In this document: in pieces, positions 7,701 through 13,426 of the stretch
How positions within the stretch are numbered: position 1 is the first letter of the stretch
How the letters are laid out: every line of letters starts with the position of its first letter
Assembly: GCA_964472565.1 (NCBI GenBank)
Contig: CAYYNB010000163.1
Coordinates: 1 to 13,500, forward strand
Direction of reading: 5' to 3'
From: DATAMF01 sp964472565
GTDB taxonomy: Bacteria > Chloroflexota > Anaerolineae > Aggregatilineales > Aggregatilineaceae
DNA: 13,500 bases
Made by a program: the position numbers and the translations under genes
Notes under the pieces: model-generated
The model's input: the letters and a program-made list of their open reading frames with translations, nothing else
Databases searched by the model: none
Told to the model about the DNA's origin: nothing

Positions 7701-9612
7701 TGCGCAAGCAGGGTGGCTCCCAGTCACCGTCGTTTGCTTCCGCGGGACAGCCGAGTTCACTCTGGAAGCTGCCAGGCACGTTAGCAATAATCGAGTTCAC
7801 ACTGTCTGATACCCAGTGCGTTTTGTTATTGTAGAAGAAGGTGACGGTGGTATCTTCGGCCAGCACCAGCGGAATATTATCGCCGTGTTCCACTGCGCCG
7901 AGGCCGTAGTTTTCGGGTTCCCAACTGGCGTTGAGCGCCGCTTTATATTCATACTCGCCCGCGGGCAAGTCCCAGGTTGCCACCCAGAGATCATCGCCCG
8001 CATCATAGGTGAGCATCGTATTTTCGCATTCCGGTGCCCAGTCGTTCGCGCAGCCGAGTTCCGATTGCAGTGTTCCGGCAATTGTCACGCTCTGCGGGGC
8101 GGCGGTCTGGGTCACTTCGGGAATCGCGGGGAAAGTCGCTTGTTCGGTGGGAATCGGCGTTTCCTGCGCCTGGGGCGCGAGTTCTTCCGGGGTGGCGACG
8201 ACTTCCGCGCTGACTTCAACCGTGATCACATGGCTGGTGCCATCGAACGAGAACGCCACTTCATGCCCCGCTTCGGGCACGGTGAAGAGAAGGCTTTTGC
8301 CATTGAGTTCTCCGGCGTCCCCATAATTTTCTTTGGGGCTTTGATCCAGCGCGACTTTCACTTTCCAGTCGCCCGCCGGAATGCGTACCGTCGATCCGGT
8401 ATAGATGCCGTCCGCGTCAACGTCTTGCAGCCACACCTGCAAGCAGTCAACCATCCAGTCGCCCGCGCAGCCGAGTTCGGACTGGTAATCGCCCACAGCA
8501 ACCACCATCCGCGTGCTGATGCTGTCTGTCACCAGATGCGTGGCGTGATCATAGAAGAAGGTAACTTCCATCTCTTCAGGAACAGTCACCAGCACATTAT
8601 CGCCGCCGCTGACTGCGCCCGCGCCATAATTTTCGTCCCAGGTGCCGTTGAGCGCGGCTTTATATTCGTAATCGCCAGCGGGAAGCACCCAGGTCGCCTG
8701 CCAGACAACATCTTCCGCATCGAAGGCGAGCATGGTAGCTTCGCATTCGGGTGCCCAGTCATTCGCGCAGCCGAGCAGGGCCTGGATCGTCCCCGCGATG
8801 GTGACACTTTCGGGCTGGGGCGCAGCAGCAGGAGCAGCTACTTCACCTTCAACAGGCGTTTCGGCTGCCGGGGCGGGGGTCCCCACCACGCCTTCGCTCA
8901 CCGTCACCGTGACCATGTGGCTGACGGAATCATAATCCACCACGAGTTCATGCCCATCGGCGGGGATGCTGAAGGGAATATTATCGCCGTGCTCGACCCC
9001 ATCCAGGCCGTAGTTTTCCGGTTCCCAGCTTTGATTCAGCGCGACCTTGCCCTGATAATCACCGGCGGGAATGGCGGTTGTGCGGAAGGTGTAGATGCCA
9101 TCGCCGTCGATGTCTTGCAGCCAGGTCCGCAGACAATCGGGTGCCCAGTCGCCCGGACAGCCGATCTTGCTCTGAAAATCGCCGGGCACGTTCGCCACAA
9201 TCGAATTGATGCTGTCCGTCACCCAATGGGTTTTGTGATCATAAAAGAAGGTGACAGCCATCTCTTCGGGAACAGCAAGTTTAATATTATCGCCATGTTC
9301 AACCGCATTAGCTCCATAATTTTCGGGATCCCAACTGCCGTTGAGCGCGGCCTTGTATTCATAATCCCCCGCCGGAAGCGTCCAGGTCGCGGTCCACAGA
9401 TCGTCACCAGCATCGTAGGTGAGCATTGTATTTTCGCATTCCGGTGCCCAGTCGTTCGCACAGCCGAGCAGGGTCTGAATGGTCCCGGCGATAGTCACTG
9501 TGTCTGGGGGAGCCGAGTTTTCCTGCGCGTTCACCGAGGCCATAACGCCTACGAGCAGCGCCAGGAAAAAAATGGGGATAAACAAACGGGAGCGATATTT
9601 GAAAACCATCAT
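4795..9612 (-). CDS. pulA: Secreted multi-module type I pullulanase (GH13)
   Basis: A 1605-residue exported enzyme that should hydrolyse alpha-1,6 links in pullulan, amylopectin and related alpha-glucans. A signal peptide (FIPIFFLALLVGVMASVNA, cleavage near 29/30) is followed by six modules of the X25 type in three A-B pairs: 37-240, 269-470 and 508-715. They are marked by GCANDWAPEC or GC..DW..(D/P)C and YEYKAALN..W, and are separated by Pro/Ala/Glu/Thr-rich linkers (241-268, 471-507). Next come a pullulanase N2-like region (about 730-848), a CBM48-like domain (about 850-940, TLRVWAPTAQSVRLHLF) and the GH13 barrel: YELHIRDFS (985-993), FNWGYDP (1081-1087), DVVYNHT (1127-1133), the nucleophile D1200 in GFRFD, the acid/base E1237 in VYGEGW and D1368 in VEAHDNQ. 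A beta-rich C-terminal domain ends FVLPE. No sortase or SLH anchor is seen. AAGGAGA ends 7-8 nt before the first of two ATGs. Exact glucan preference (pullulanase versus amylopullulanase) is not determined by the motifs. Confidence 0.96.
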   Translation of the reverse strand: MMVFKYRSRLFIPIFFLALLVGVMASVNAQENSAPPDTVTIAGTIQTLLGCANDWAPECENTMLTYDAGDDLWTATWTLPAGDYEYKAALNGSWDPENYGANAVEHGDNIKLAVPEEMAVTFFYDHKTHWVTDSINSIVANVPGDFQSKIGCPGDWAPDCLRTWLQDIDGDGIYTFRTTAIPAGDYQGKVALNQSWEPENYGLDGVEHGDNIPFSIPADGHELVVDYDSVSHMVTVTVSEGVVGTPAPAAETPVEGEVAAPAAAPQPESVTIAGTIQALLGCANDWAPECEATMLAFDAEDVVWQATWVLPAGDYEYKAALNGTWDENYGAGAVSGGDNVLVTVPEEMEVTFFYDHATHLVTDSISTRMVVAVGDYQSELGCAGDWMVDCLQVWLQDVDADGIYTGSTVRIPAGDWKVKVALDQSPKENYGDAGELNGKSLLFTVPEAGHEVAFSFDGTSHVITVEVSAEVVATPEELAPQAQETPIPTEQATFPAIPEVTQTAAPQSVTIAGTLQSELGCANDWAPECENTMLTYDAGDDLWVATWDLPAGEYEYKAALNASWEPENYGLGAVEHGDNIPLVLAEDTTVTFFYNNKTHWVSDSVNSIIANVPGSFQSELGCPAEANDGDWEPPCLRTRLEDPDGDGVYLYYTNALPAGDYELKVAVNQSWDENYGADGAPGGANIPFTIPDAGYMLAVTYNRADNMVNAFVSDAPMGEIITVAAPVVGNITQPKAHWVTADTIAWDKASEEGATYALYYSPTAELALAEGAITGGESIPLTFDPTGLPESVTAQYPHLAALGALKIGEADLAKVPDILKGQFAITATAADGTLIDATSLQIPGVLDELYTYDGPLGVTYDGETPTLRVWAPTAQSVRLHLFDNDDAETTANVLDMTADPATGVWSIAGDASWTYKYYLYEVNVYAPATGKIEQNLVTDPYSFSLSLNSQRSQIVDLFSDMTLMPQGWVDMVKPELAAPEDIVVYELHIRDFSVNDASVPDEWKGTYMAFTLPDSNGMKHLKALADAGLTHVHLLPVFDIATINENKAERSDPSFEELAVFPGDSDQQQAIIVPNRDNDSFNWGYDPFHYTVPEGSYSTNPNGPTRILQFRRMVQGINDAGLRTVMDVVYNHTNSSGQAEKSVLDKVVPGYYHRLNASGGVETSTCCQNTATEHNMMRKLMVDSVVTWAKAYKVDGFRFDLMGHHMKDDMLAVRAALDALTLENDGVDGSQIYVYGEGWDFGEVLGNARGTNAAQLNMGGTGIGTFNDRLRDAARGGSPFGDWQAQGFVNGLYVDPNGITPGSEEAQLERALHYADLIRVGLAGNLADYQLTDMTGNTVTGKDVDYNGSPAGYTQDPQEQIVYVEAHDNQTLFDKIQYAAPAGTSPAVRARMQNMGISLETLSQGVVFYHAGIDMLRSKSFDKNSYNSGDWFNKLDFTYQTNNWAVGLPPASDNQADYGVMQPLLADPALASTPDDIMSTVMHTQEMLQIRKSSKLFRLETAEEIQNRLTFYNVGPDQLPGVIVMSLSDMVGDDLDSNCEQIIVIFNATPDDLAYEIGDLANLAFELHPVLAASYDTLVQTASYDAATGTFTVPAYTTAVFVLPE
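7468..9504 (-). repeat. Three tandem coding repeats (X25-type A-B pairs) in pulA
   Basis: Copies lie at 8893-9504, 8203-8808 and 7468-8091, each encoding two related modules of about 100 residues with a conserved cysteine pair per module. The first and third copies are closest. A 32-nt stretch is identical between 9428-9459 and 8018-8049, and at protein level both read GCANDWAPECENTMLTYDAG. The middle copy has diverged more (GCANDWAPECEATMLAFDAE). This indicates internal duplication, with copies 1 and 3 homogenised or duplicated more recently. Confidence 0.9.
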
Positions 9613-9701
9613 ACGAATATCTCCTTAACACTAATAGGTAGAAGACAAGAAGTTAAGAACTCCTTTCTAGATATGCACAAATATTGCCTGACCCCTCGCT
9701 A

Positions 9702-9710
9702 ACTATACCA
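9702..9710 (-). promoter_or_regulatory. Candidate extended -10 promoter of pulA
   Basis: The minus strand reads TGGTATAGT, a TGn-extended -10 element with a 5/6 match in the hexamer. It lies about 90 bp before the pulA ATG, which would give a leader of roughly 80-90 nt. No convincing -35 box is visible, which fits the extended -10 class. This is sequence pattern only. Confidence 0.4.
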
Positions 9711-9780
9711 CACTTGGTCAGAAGGATAGGAATGGGTTAGTATTGGAGACCGAAAGCCGAATTGATTAATCGAATAACCG

Positions 9781-9809
9781 TTGACCACCCGCCGGAATCG
9801 TGATAAACT
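9781..9809 (+). promoter_or_regulatory. Candidate promoter of the tRNA-Lys gene
   Basis: TTGACC (9781-9786) and TAAACT (9804-9809) are separated by 17 bp, the optimal sigma-70 spacing. They end 17 bp before the first base of the tRNA, so the precursor would have only a short 5' leader. The -10 match is 4 of 6. Confidence 0.5.
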
Positions 9810-9826
9810 TCTTGCGTCCATTGAAT

Positions 9827-9898
9827 GGCCCCGTAGCTCAATGGAAGAGCAGTTGACTCTTAATCAATTGGTTAGAGGTTCGAGTCCTCTCGGGGTCA
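9827..9898 (+). tRNA. tRNA-Lys (anticodon CTT)
   Basis: A full cloverleaf can be folded: acceptor GGCCCCG (9827-9833) with CGGGGTC (9891-9897, one G-U pair); D-stem GCTC/GAGC (9836-9839, 9847-9850); anticodon stem GTTGA/TCAAT around loop CTCTTAA, with anticodon CTT at 9859-9861; a 5-nt variable loop; T-stem AGAGG/CCTCT around TTCGAGT. The discriminator base is A at 9898. The next bases are CTA, so the CCA end is not encoded. The anticodon arm GTTGACTCTTAATCAATTGG is that of a lysine tRNA. Its last 61 bases overlap, on the opposite strand, the 3' end of the recombinase gene, and it is the likely attachment site. Confidence 0.97.
9838..9898. other. Inferred attachment region of an integrated element (left end)
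   Basis: The recombinase reading frame enters the tRNA at 9898 and stops in the antisense of its D-arm (TGA at 9840-9838). The recombinase therefore lies at the very edge of the tRNA gene, the position typical of the integrase end of a genomic island or prophage. I found no second copy of the tRNA 3' half in this window, so the other boundary, the core and the integration event itself are inferred and not seen. Confidence 0.4.
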
Positions 9899-11574
9899 CT
9901 AAGTTTAAGGTGAAGTGAACCAGTGTCAGACACACTGGTTCTTTTATTTTGTGACTTGGGATTTTTAGCGCGTGGATTGCCTTCGCCGCTGTGATGCAAG
10001 CCATCCAGGTAATTAAATGGCGGCTTCAACTCAATTCGAACAATCCTACCCTCCGGGTTGATCACAACCCGACTGACCATCTGTTTTAGTATATCACGTT
10101 GTCGCTCTGGTGTGTGCAGCAAATAACGGTCCGCAATTTCAGCAATGATCGCCAGCGCCGCATCCAGATTAGCGACATATTCGCGACGGTCCTGTTGAAG
10201 AGCACTCATCGTATTCTCAATGCGCTGTCGTTCATCCTCGTATTCGCGCGACAGCTTTTCGTAGATTTGAGGGCGCATTCCATGCTCAGTGAATGCCCGC
10301 CAGAGATTCAGTTCTCGTTCTTCCAACCGCTTTAAGGCGGCTTTCAAGTCCTGCAACTCGCGATCATGATTGACAGAATAACGCCCAACATCAGACAAAT
10401 AAGCTTGCCGGATTTGAGGTAGCAACACCGGATCGACCTGGACTGCACGTAAATGATCAGGAATTTGGCTATCGACCGTCCGGCACAGAAAATTCTGGTC
10501 GCTGCTCGGTATGCAATAGTAGGCTACCCCACCTGAAGGTCGTTGCGCATTGGGCGTGCCACAGGTGAGCTTTCTTAAGGTACTGTCGGTATATTCCACG
10601 TAGACCAGACCTTGTAACAGGTAGAACCGTTTCTTTTGAGGCATGGGGAGATGCACGCGACGAGCCAAAATGCTTAACCCTCGCTCAAATTCCTCTGTCG
10701 AAACAATCGGTTCCCATTCGCCACGTACTGTCTTCGGCGGAATTTTGGCCCAATCGTTGTTGGCAACAACCCAACCCGCATAGAACCAGTTGTGAAAGGC
10801 ACGGGAAAGCTGCTGGATATAAGGAATGCGCTGCCCATCTTCATCTACCTGCACGAACGGTTTACCGTCGCGTAACCGATAACCCCGCTCGTAGAGTTTT
10901 TCGCAGATGCCATCCAGGGTAAGCTGATCACCCAACAGCAGATCCCAAGCGAAACGCCATACCTTACTTTGCCCCTCATCGAGTTCAACCCATCTTTTAT
11001 AACGAGCGTGCTTGAATTGCTCTTCCTTGCCCAGTTCAGTGAGTTTAATTTCCTTATTGACGTAGCCATCAGGAGCAAGAAAAGGCCATCCGCCTTCCAG
11101 CAATTTAGAGAGCATTCCATTCCGGCTTCGACGCGCAATAACACGCGACTCACGTTTTGCCATACCGAATAGAATATTGAGATACAGCCGGTCGTCTTCA
11201 TCTGCCGGATCGAGATCAGGATGCGACGCAAACCGGACGCAGATACCCAAAGTAGTCAATTCGTCTATTGCGCGCAATGCTTCCACGTCGTCACGCCCAA
11301 ACCGATCCGGAGTAGCGGCAAACACATGAGAGAACTTGCCGCTGCGGGCATCGCGGAGCATCTGCTGATAGTTTTTACGATCTGCCGATGTACCGGTGTA
11401 ATTGTCGATGTATTCGCCCAGGTCAGGCAGATCACTGTATAACTGGAGCAGCCGTCCAATATCCCGGCGCTGGCCGTCTTGCGACCGCTCCGGAGCCTGG
11501 ACTTCTTCATCACTGGTGCGAAGGTATTTAACATGCCCTGGTAGTGTGACAATGCGTTTGGTTTTGCGAGCCAT
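9838..11574 (-). CDS. Large serine recombinase / site-specific integrase
   Basis: A 578-residue site-specific recombinase of the resolvase/invertase superfamily. The N-terminal catalytic domain (about 13-150) carries the nucleophile S21 in KYLRTSDEE with R19, the YTGTSADRKNYQQML segment (59-73), FAATPDRFGRD (85-95, conserved arginines) and ARRSRNGM (147-154) at the start of the long helix. A recombinase DNA-binding domain covers about 165-300. The zinc-ribbon region (about 320-365) is degenerate: C338, C354 and C364 remain, but the usual first CxxC is absent (GLVYVEYTDS). A predicted coiled coil, rich in E/R/L, spans about 402-465, with a basic tail after 530. AGGGA lies about 6 nt upstream of the ATG. 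The last 20 residues (starting SDPERTRTS) are the antisense translation of the tRNA-Lys gene, so the C-terminus is supplied by the attachment site. It most likely integrates and excises the element that carries it; a chromosomal resolvase role is less likely for this length. Confidence 0.93.
   Translation of the reverse strand: MARKTKRIVTLPGHVKYLRTSDEEVQAPERSQDGQRRDIGRLLQLYSDLPDLGEYIDNYTGTSADRKNYQQMLRDARSGKFSHVFAATPDRFGRDDVEALRAIDELTTLGICVRFASHPDLDPADEDDRLYLNILFGMAKRESRVIARRSRNGMLSKLLEGGWPFLAPDGYVNKEIKLTELGKEEQFKHARYKRWVELDEGQSKVWRFAWDLLLGDQLTLDGICEKLYERGYRLRDGKPFVQVDEDGQRIPYIQQLSRAFHNWFYAGWVVANNDWAKIPPKTVRGEWEPIVSTEEFERGLSILARRVHLPMPQKKRFYLLQGLVYVEYTDSTLRKLTCGTPNAQRPSGGVAYYCIPSSDQNFLCRTVDSQIPDHLRAVQVDPVLLPQIRQAYLSDVGRYSVNHDRELQDLKAALKRLEERELNLWRAFTEHGMRPQIYEKLSREYEDERQRIENTMSALQQDRREYVANLDAALAIIAEIADRYLLHTPERQRDILKQMVSRVVINPEGRIVRIELKPPFNYLDGLHHSGEGNPRAKNPKSQNKRTSVSDTGSLHLKLSDPERTRTSNQLIKSQLLFH
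9918..9950 (+). terminator. Intrinsic terminator downstream of tRNA-Lys
   Basis: AACCAGTGT (9918-9926) and ACACTGGTT (9932-9940) form a perfect 9-bp stem with a 5-nt loop, followed by CTTTTATTTT. It begins 20 bp past the tRNA end and would terminate its transcript. It also lies within the reading frame of the recombinase on the other strand, where no T-tract follows, so it should not block that gene. Confidence 0.85.
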
Positions 11575-11613
11575 AGGTTTTCCCTAATTGTTGTGCTGTT
11601 TCTCATCACTGTA

Positions 11614-11808
11614 CTACGAGTTTTCGTTCTTGTGTTTTTTACGCCGGGCGCGTTTTAACTCCGCTGAAGACTCATCAGGTGCCGCGTCCTCGGTCGTCAA
11701 CAGCCGAGCGAGACTCATCACACGGGCGATCATGCTTTGTACGCTTTCCTCGAAGTTCGAGGTTTTTGAATGTGTGCTCATGGTTTGTTGTTTCGCCTGT
11801 TCATTCAT
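11614..11808 (-). CDS. Small charged protein upstream of the recombinase, unknown
   Basis: A 64-residue ORF ending in a strongly basic tail (ELKRARRKKHKNENS), with a helical middle (about 19-37, SVQSMIARVMSLARLL). It lies 39 bp before the recombinase start in the same direction, so co-transcription is likely. An alternative start at MSTHSKTS (ATG at 11781) would give 55 residues. Neither ATG has a clear Shine-Dalgarno, but the first overlaps the stop of the preceding small ORF as ATGA. I do not recognise the family. By position it could be an excision partner (recombination directionality factor) or a DNA-binding regulator of the recombinase, but no motif proves either. Confidence 0.55.
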   Translation of the reverse strand: MNEQAKQQTMSTHSKTSNFEESVQSMIARVMSLARLLTTEDAAPDESSAELKRARRKKHKNENS

Positions 11809-11987
11809 ACCGTCATCATATCAAAACAGGAGTTGCGGCCATGCGGAAATTTACCAGTTGGGGATGGTAAAAATACCAATCCGGGTGTCAAAATTACCGA
11901 TTGGGCATCCTGTGAGCGAATGAAAGTACCTTTTTCGGCATCTGGAATGTCGGTCTGGTCTATGTTCATTGGGATATTGCTGGTCAT
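11805..11987 (-). CDS. Possible small ORF coupled by ATGA overlap
   Basis: A 60-residue ORF (MTSNIPMNIDQTDIPDAEKG...) with AGGGA about 9 nt before its ATG. Its TGA stop overlaps the ATG of the next small ORF as ATGA, a common sign of translational coupling. Against it: the reading frame runs through the GGTA direct-repeat cluster (11852-11930), so it could simply be the upstream control region of the recombinase unit. No known domain is recognised. Low confidence. Confidence 0.3.
   Translation of the reverse strand: MTSNIPMNIDQTDIPDAEKGTFIRSQDAQSVILTPGLVFLPSPTGKFPHGRNSCFDMMTV
11852..11930 (-). repeat. GGTA-box direct repeats, iteron- or operator-like cluster
   Basis: On the minus strand, three units GGTAATTTTGACACC, GGTATTTTTACCATCC and GGTAAATTTCCGCATGG (GGTA boxes at plus-strand 11895, 11874 and 11852) are spaced 21 and 22 bp. 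A weaker fourth, GGTACTTTCATT (11927), lies 32 bp away. The spacings are close to 2, 2 and 3 helical turns, so bound proteins would line up on one face. The middle pair also forms an imperfect palindrome around GGTAAAAATACC. The array lies just upstream of the recombinase unit. Confidence 0.5.
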
Positions 11988-12246
11988 GTTTGGCCGTCCC
12001 TATAGTCAGTGCGAACTACATCATGAACATCCTACCATAGTGACCTTCTCAAAAGGATGTAGGTTTACGGTTTTTGGGATGCAAAGCAGCGGATTAGGCA
12101 AGCAGTTTTACGGGAGTTCCGCACTTTATGCAGAAACTCTGAGGGCGTTATGTACGTTTCCCCTTAGTTTTTGCTTCGATCTACATGAATCGCAGAGGAC
12201 CCAGTTTTTACAGTTTCATGAAGCTGGCAGTTTTTTGTCCCGACAG

Positions 12247-12260
12247 ATTTCTTCAGAAAT
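12247..12260. promoter_or_regulatory. Perfect 14-bp palindrome ahead of the 299-residue gene
   Basis: ATTTCTTCAGAAAT has 6-bp arms around a TC centre and ends 6 nt before the Shine-Dalgarno (TAGGAG, 12267-12272) of the gene starting at 12279. It could be an operator or a small mRNA hairpin. In the surrounding stretch 11988-12278 (291 bp) I find no supported gene and no convincing paired promoter boxes for either direction. Confidence 0.3.
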
Positions 12261-12278
12261 GATAGATAGGAGCTACAA

Positions 12279-13178
12279 ATGCATTTATCAAGTGGTGAAA
12301 CCCAACGGTTTTACACTATCTGGTTTCCACTATTGCACTATGTCAATCAGCAGAAAAAGCTGATCAAGGAGTTTCCCGCCCAGTACGGCGATGCGAGCGT
12401 CGATCCGCAAGATGCGATTACGTTGCGAGAAGCATTATGGGCTGATGATTCGCTGCGCGAGGGGTTCATTGCCGAGAATCCGGCCCATCTTTCAGATGGC
12501 GATCTAGCGCTGGTGGATAGCTGGAAACATCGTGTAGCAGGAGACTTCTACATCTTCCGGTATCTCAAGAAACATACGGTCTTTCTTTCCAGTGAGTCGC
12601 CGATGCGGGCGTTCGGTGTGCTGGGGTTGGTCAGCCCTATCGAGGAAATTATCGGGCCATACCTGCCTGTTCTCATCAAGACTGTACTGCTGCCCTTCGA
12701 AGATCGGATTATCTACGACAGCCTATTCTCTTCGTATCCTATCTACTTTGGAGGTGGGTATCGCGGCAGCTTAAAAGATGGCTACGACCGCATCCAGGAA
12801 CGTGAAGGGATTATCACCACGCTACCACCCTATGCCGAACGGAGTGATCCGGCAGCGTTGAGACGGCATATTCAGGAGAAAAACAAGAAACTGCTGACCG
12901 CGTTCCAAAAAGAACTGGGCAAAGCGGGGTTAACCCCTAAAATGATGGAAGAGCACACTACCGCTATCGCCACATTTGCTGAGGATTTTTTGCTTGCCCA
13001 GACACCGCCAGTCTATCTACTCGACACTAACCGCACACATGTGGCGGCATATACAAAATCTACATCCGGTAAAGTGAATCTGGTCAGTTTCAAACGGTTC
13101 GCACGTTTCCTGCGTGACACATTTCGAGCGGATTACGATGAAGTGGAAGATCTGCTCAATTTCCTTAAGAGACAGTGA
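12279..13178 (+). CDS. Uncharacterised protein, 299 residues
   Basis: A well-formed gene: TAGGAG lies 6 nt before the ATG, and 299 codons follow in the opposite direction to the recombinase. I do not recognise a characterised domain. There is no signal peptide or clear membrane segment, so it is probably cytoplasmic. Notable features are an aromatic N-terminus (RFYTIWFPLLHYVN, 10-23), a conserved-looking core DSWKHRVAGDFYIFRYLKKH (80-99), a segment PYLPVLIKTVLLPFEDRIIYD (127-147), a glycine loop YFGGGYRGS (156-164), a helical charged region (about 190-240) and a C-terminal part beginning PPVYLLDTNRTHV. From memory, similar unannotated proteins occur in Chloroflexota and cyanobacteria, but I cannot confirm this. 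It lies on the putative element side of the tRNA, so it may be cargo. Confidence 0.85.
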   Translation: MHLSSGETQRFYTIWFPLLHYVNQQKKLIKEFPAQYGDASVDPQDAITLREALWADDSLREGFIAENPAHLSDGDLALVDSWKHRVAGDFYIFRYLKKHTVFLSSESPMRAFGVLGLVSPIEEIIGPYLPVLIKTVLLPFEDRIIYDSLFSSYPIYFGGGYRGSLKDGYDRIQEREGIITTLPPYAERSDPAALRRHIQEKNKKLLTAFQKELGKAGLTPKMMEEHTTAIATFAEDFLLAQTPPVYLLDTNRTHVAAYTKSTSGKVNLVSFKRFARFLRDTFRADYDEVEDLLNFLKRQ

Positions 13179-13288
13179 GAGGGTTGGCTCACTTGTGGAA
13201 AGTCCCATACATCCCGCATTCAGTCGCCATCGGGCGTACAATAACGGTAGTGATATTGGGTTAGAAAACAACCATTAGGATAGACACT

Positions 13289-13357
13289 ATGCCACCCGTC
13301 TTCATCTCCTATATCCGCAAAGCTACTCCCTTTGTCGAAAAAACGAATGCGACTTAA
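13289..13357 (+). pseudogene. Relic of the start of a TIR-domain protein
   Basis: An ATG with AGGA 8 nt upstream opens a 22-codon frame beginning MPPVFISYIRK and continuing TPFVEK before a TAA at 13355. This matches the beta-A strand and first loop of bacterial TIR domains (typical form: VFISYSRKD..FVE). The catalytic glutamate and the rest of the domain should follow, but I cannot find them in any frame out to 13500. It is read as a truncated remnant; a sequencing-error frameshift near the A-run at 13338-13343 does not restore a long frame (stop soon after). Confidence 0.5.
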
Positions 13358-13409
13358 ATGTACCCCTCGCTGATATTTCGGAGTAAACCCCGTGAAATAT
13401 TTTGGCGAG

Positions 13410-13426
13410 CGACAGCGCTGCTGTCG
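13410..13426. repeat. Short perfect hairpin in the non-coding right end
   Basis: CGACAGC and GCTGTCG pair perfectly around a GCT loop. There is no T-run, so it is not a standard terminator. Apart from this, bases 13358-13500 hold nothing that I can assign. A 70-codon frame on the minus strand (13220-13432) exists but overlaps the TIR relic and is not supported. Confidence 0.3.

Noticed and set aside
7816..9702. Long plus-strand open frame (628 codons) opposite the pullulanase
   Set aside because: It is antisense to a certain gene. It is rich in His, Arg, Phe and Ile and mirrors the repeated X25 modules, so the open frame is a by-product of codon bias and repeats.
11770..12363. Plus-strand 197-codon frame between the small ORFs and the 299-residue gene
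   Set aside because: It overlaps the small minus-strand ORFs at one end and the well-supported gene at 12279 in another frame at the other. Its composition (many Cys, Phe, His) is not protein-like compared with neighbours.
13179..13205. GTGAG...CTCAC hairpin after the 299-residue gene as a terminator
   Set aside because: The stem is only 5 bp and no T-run follows.
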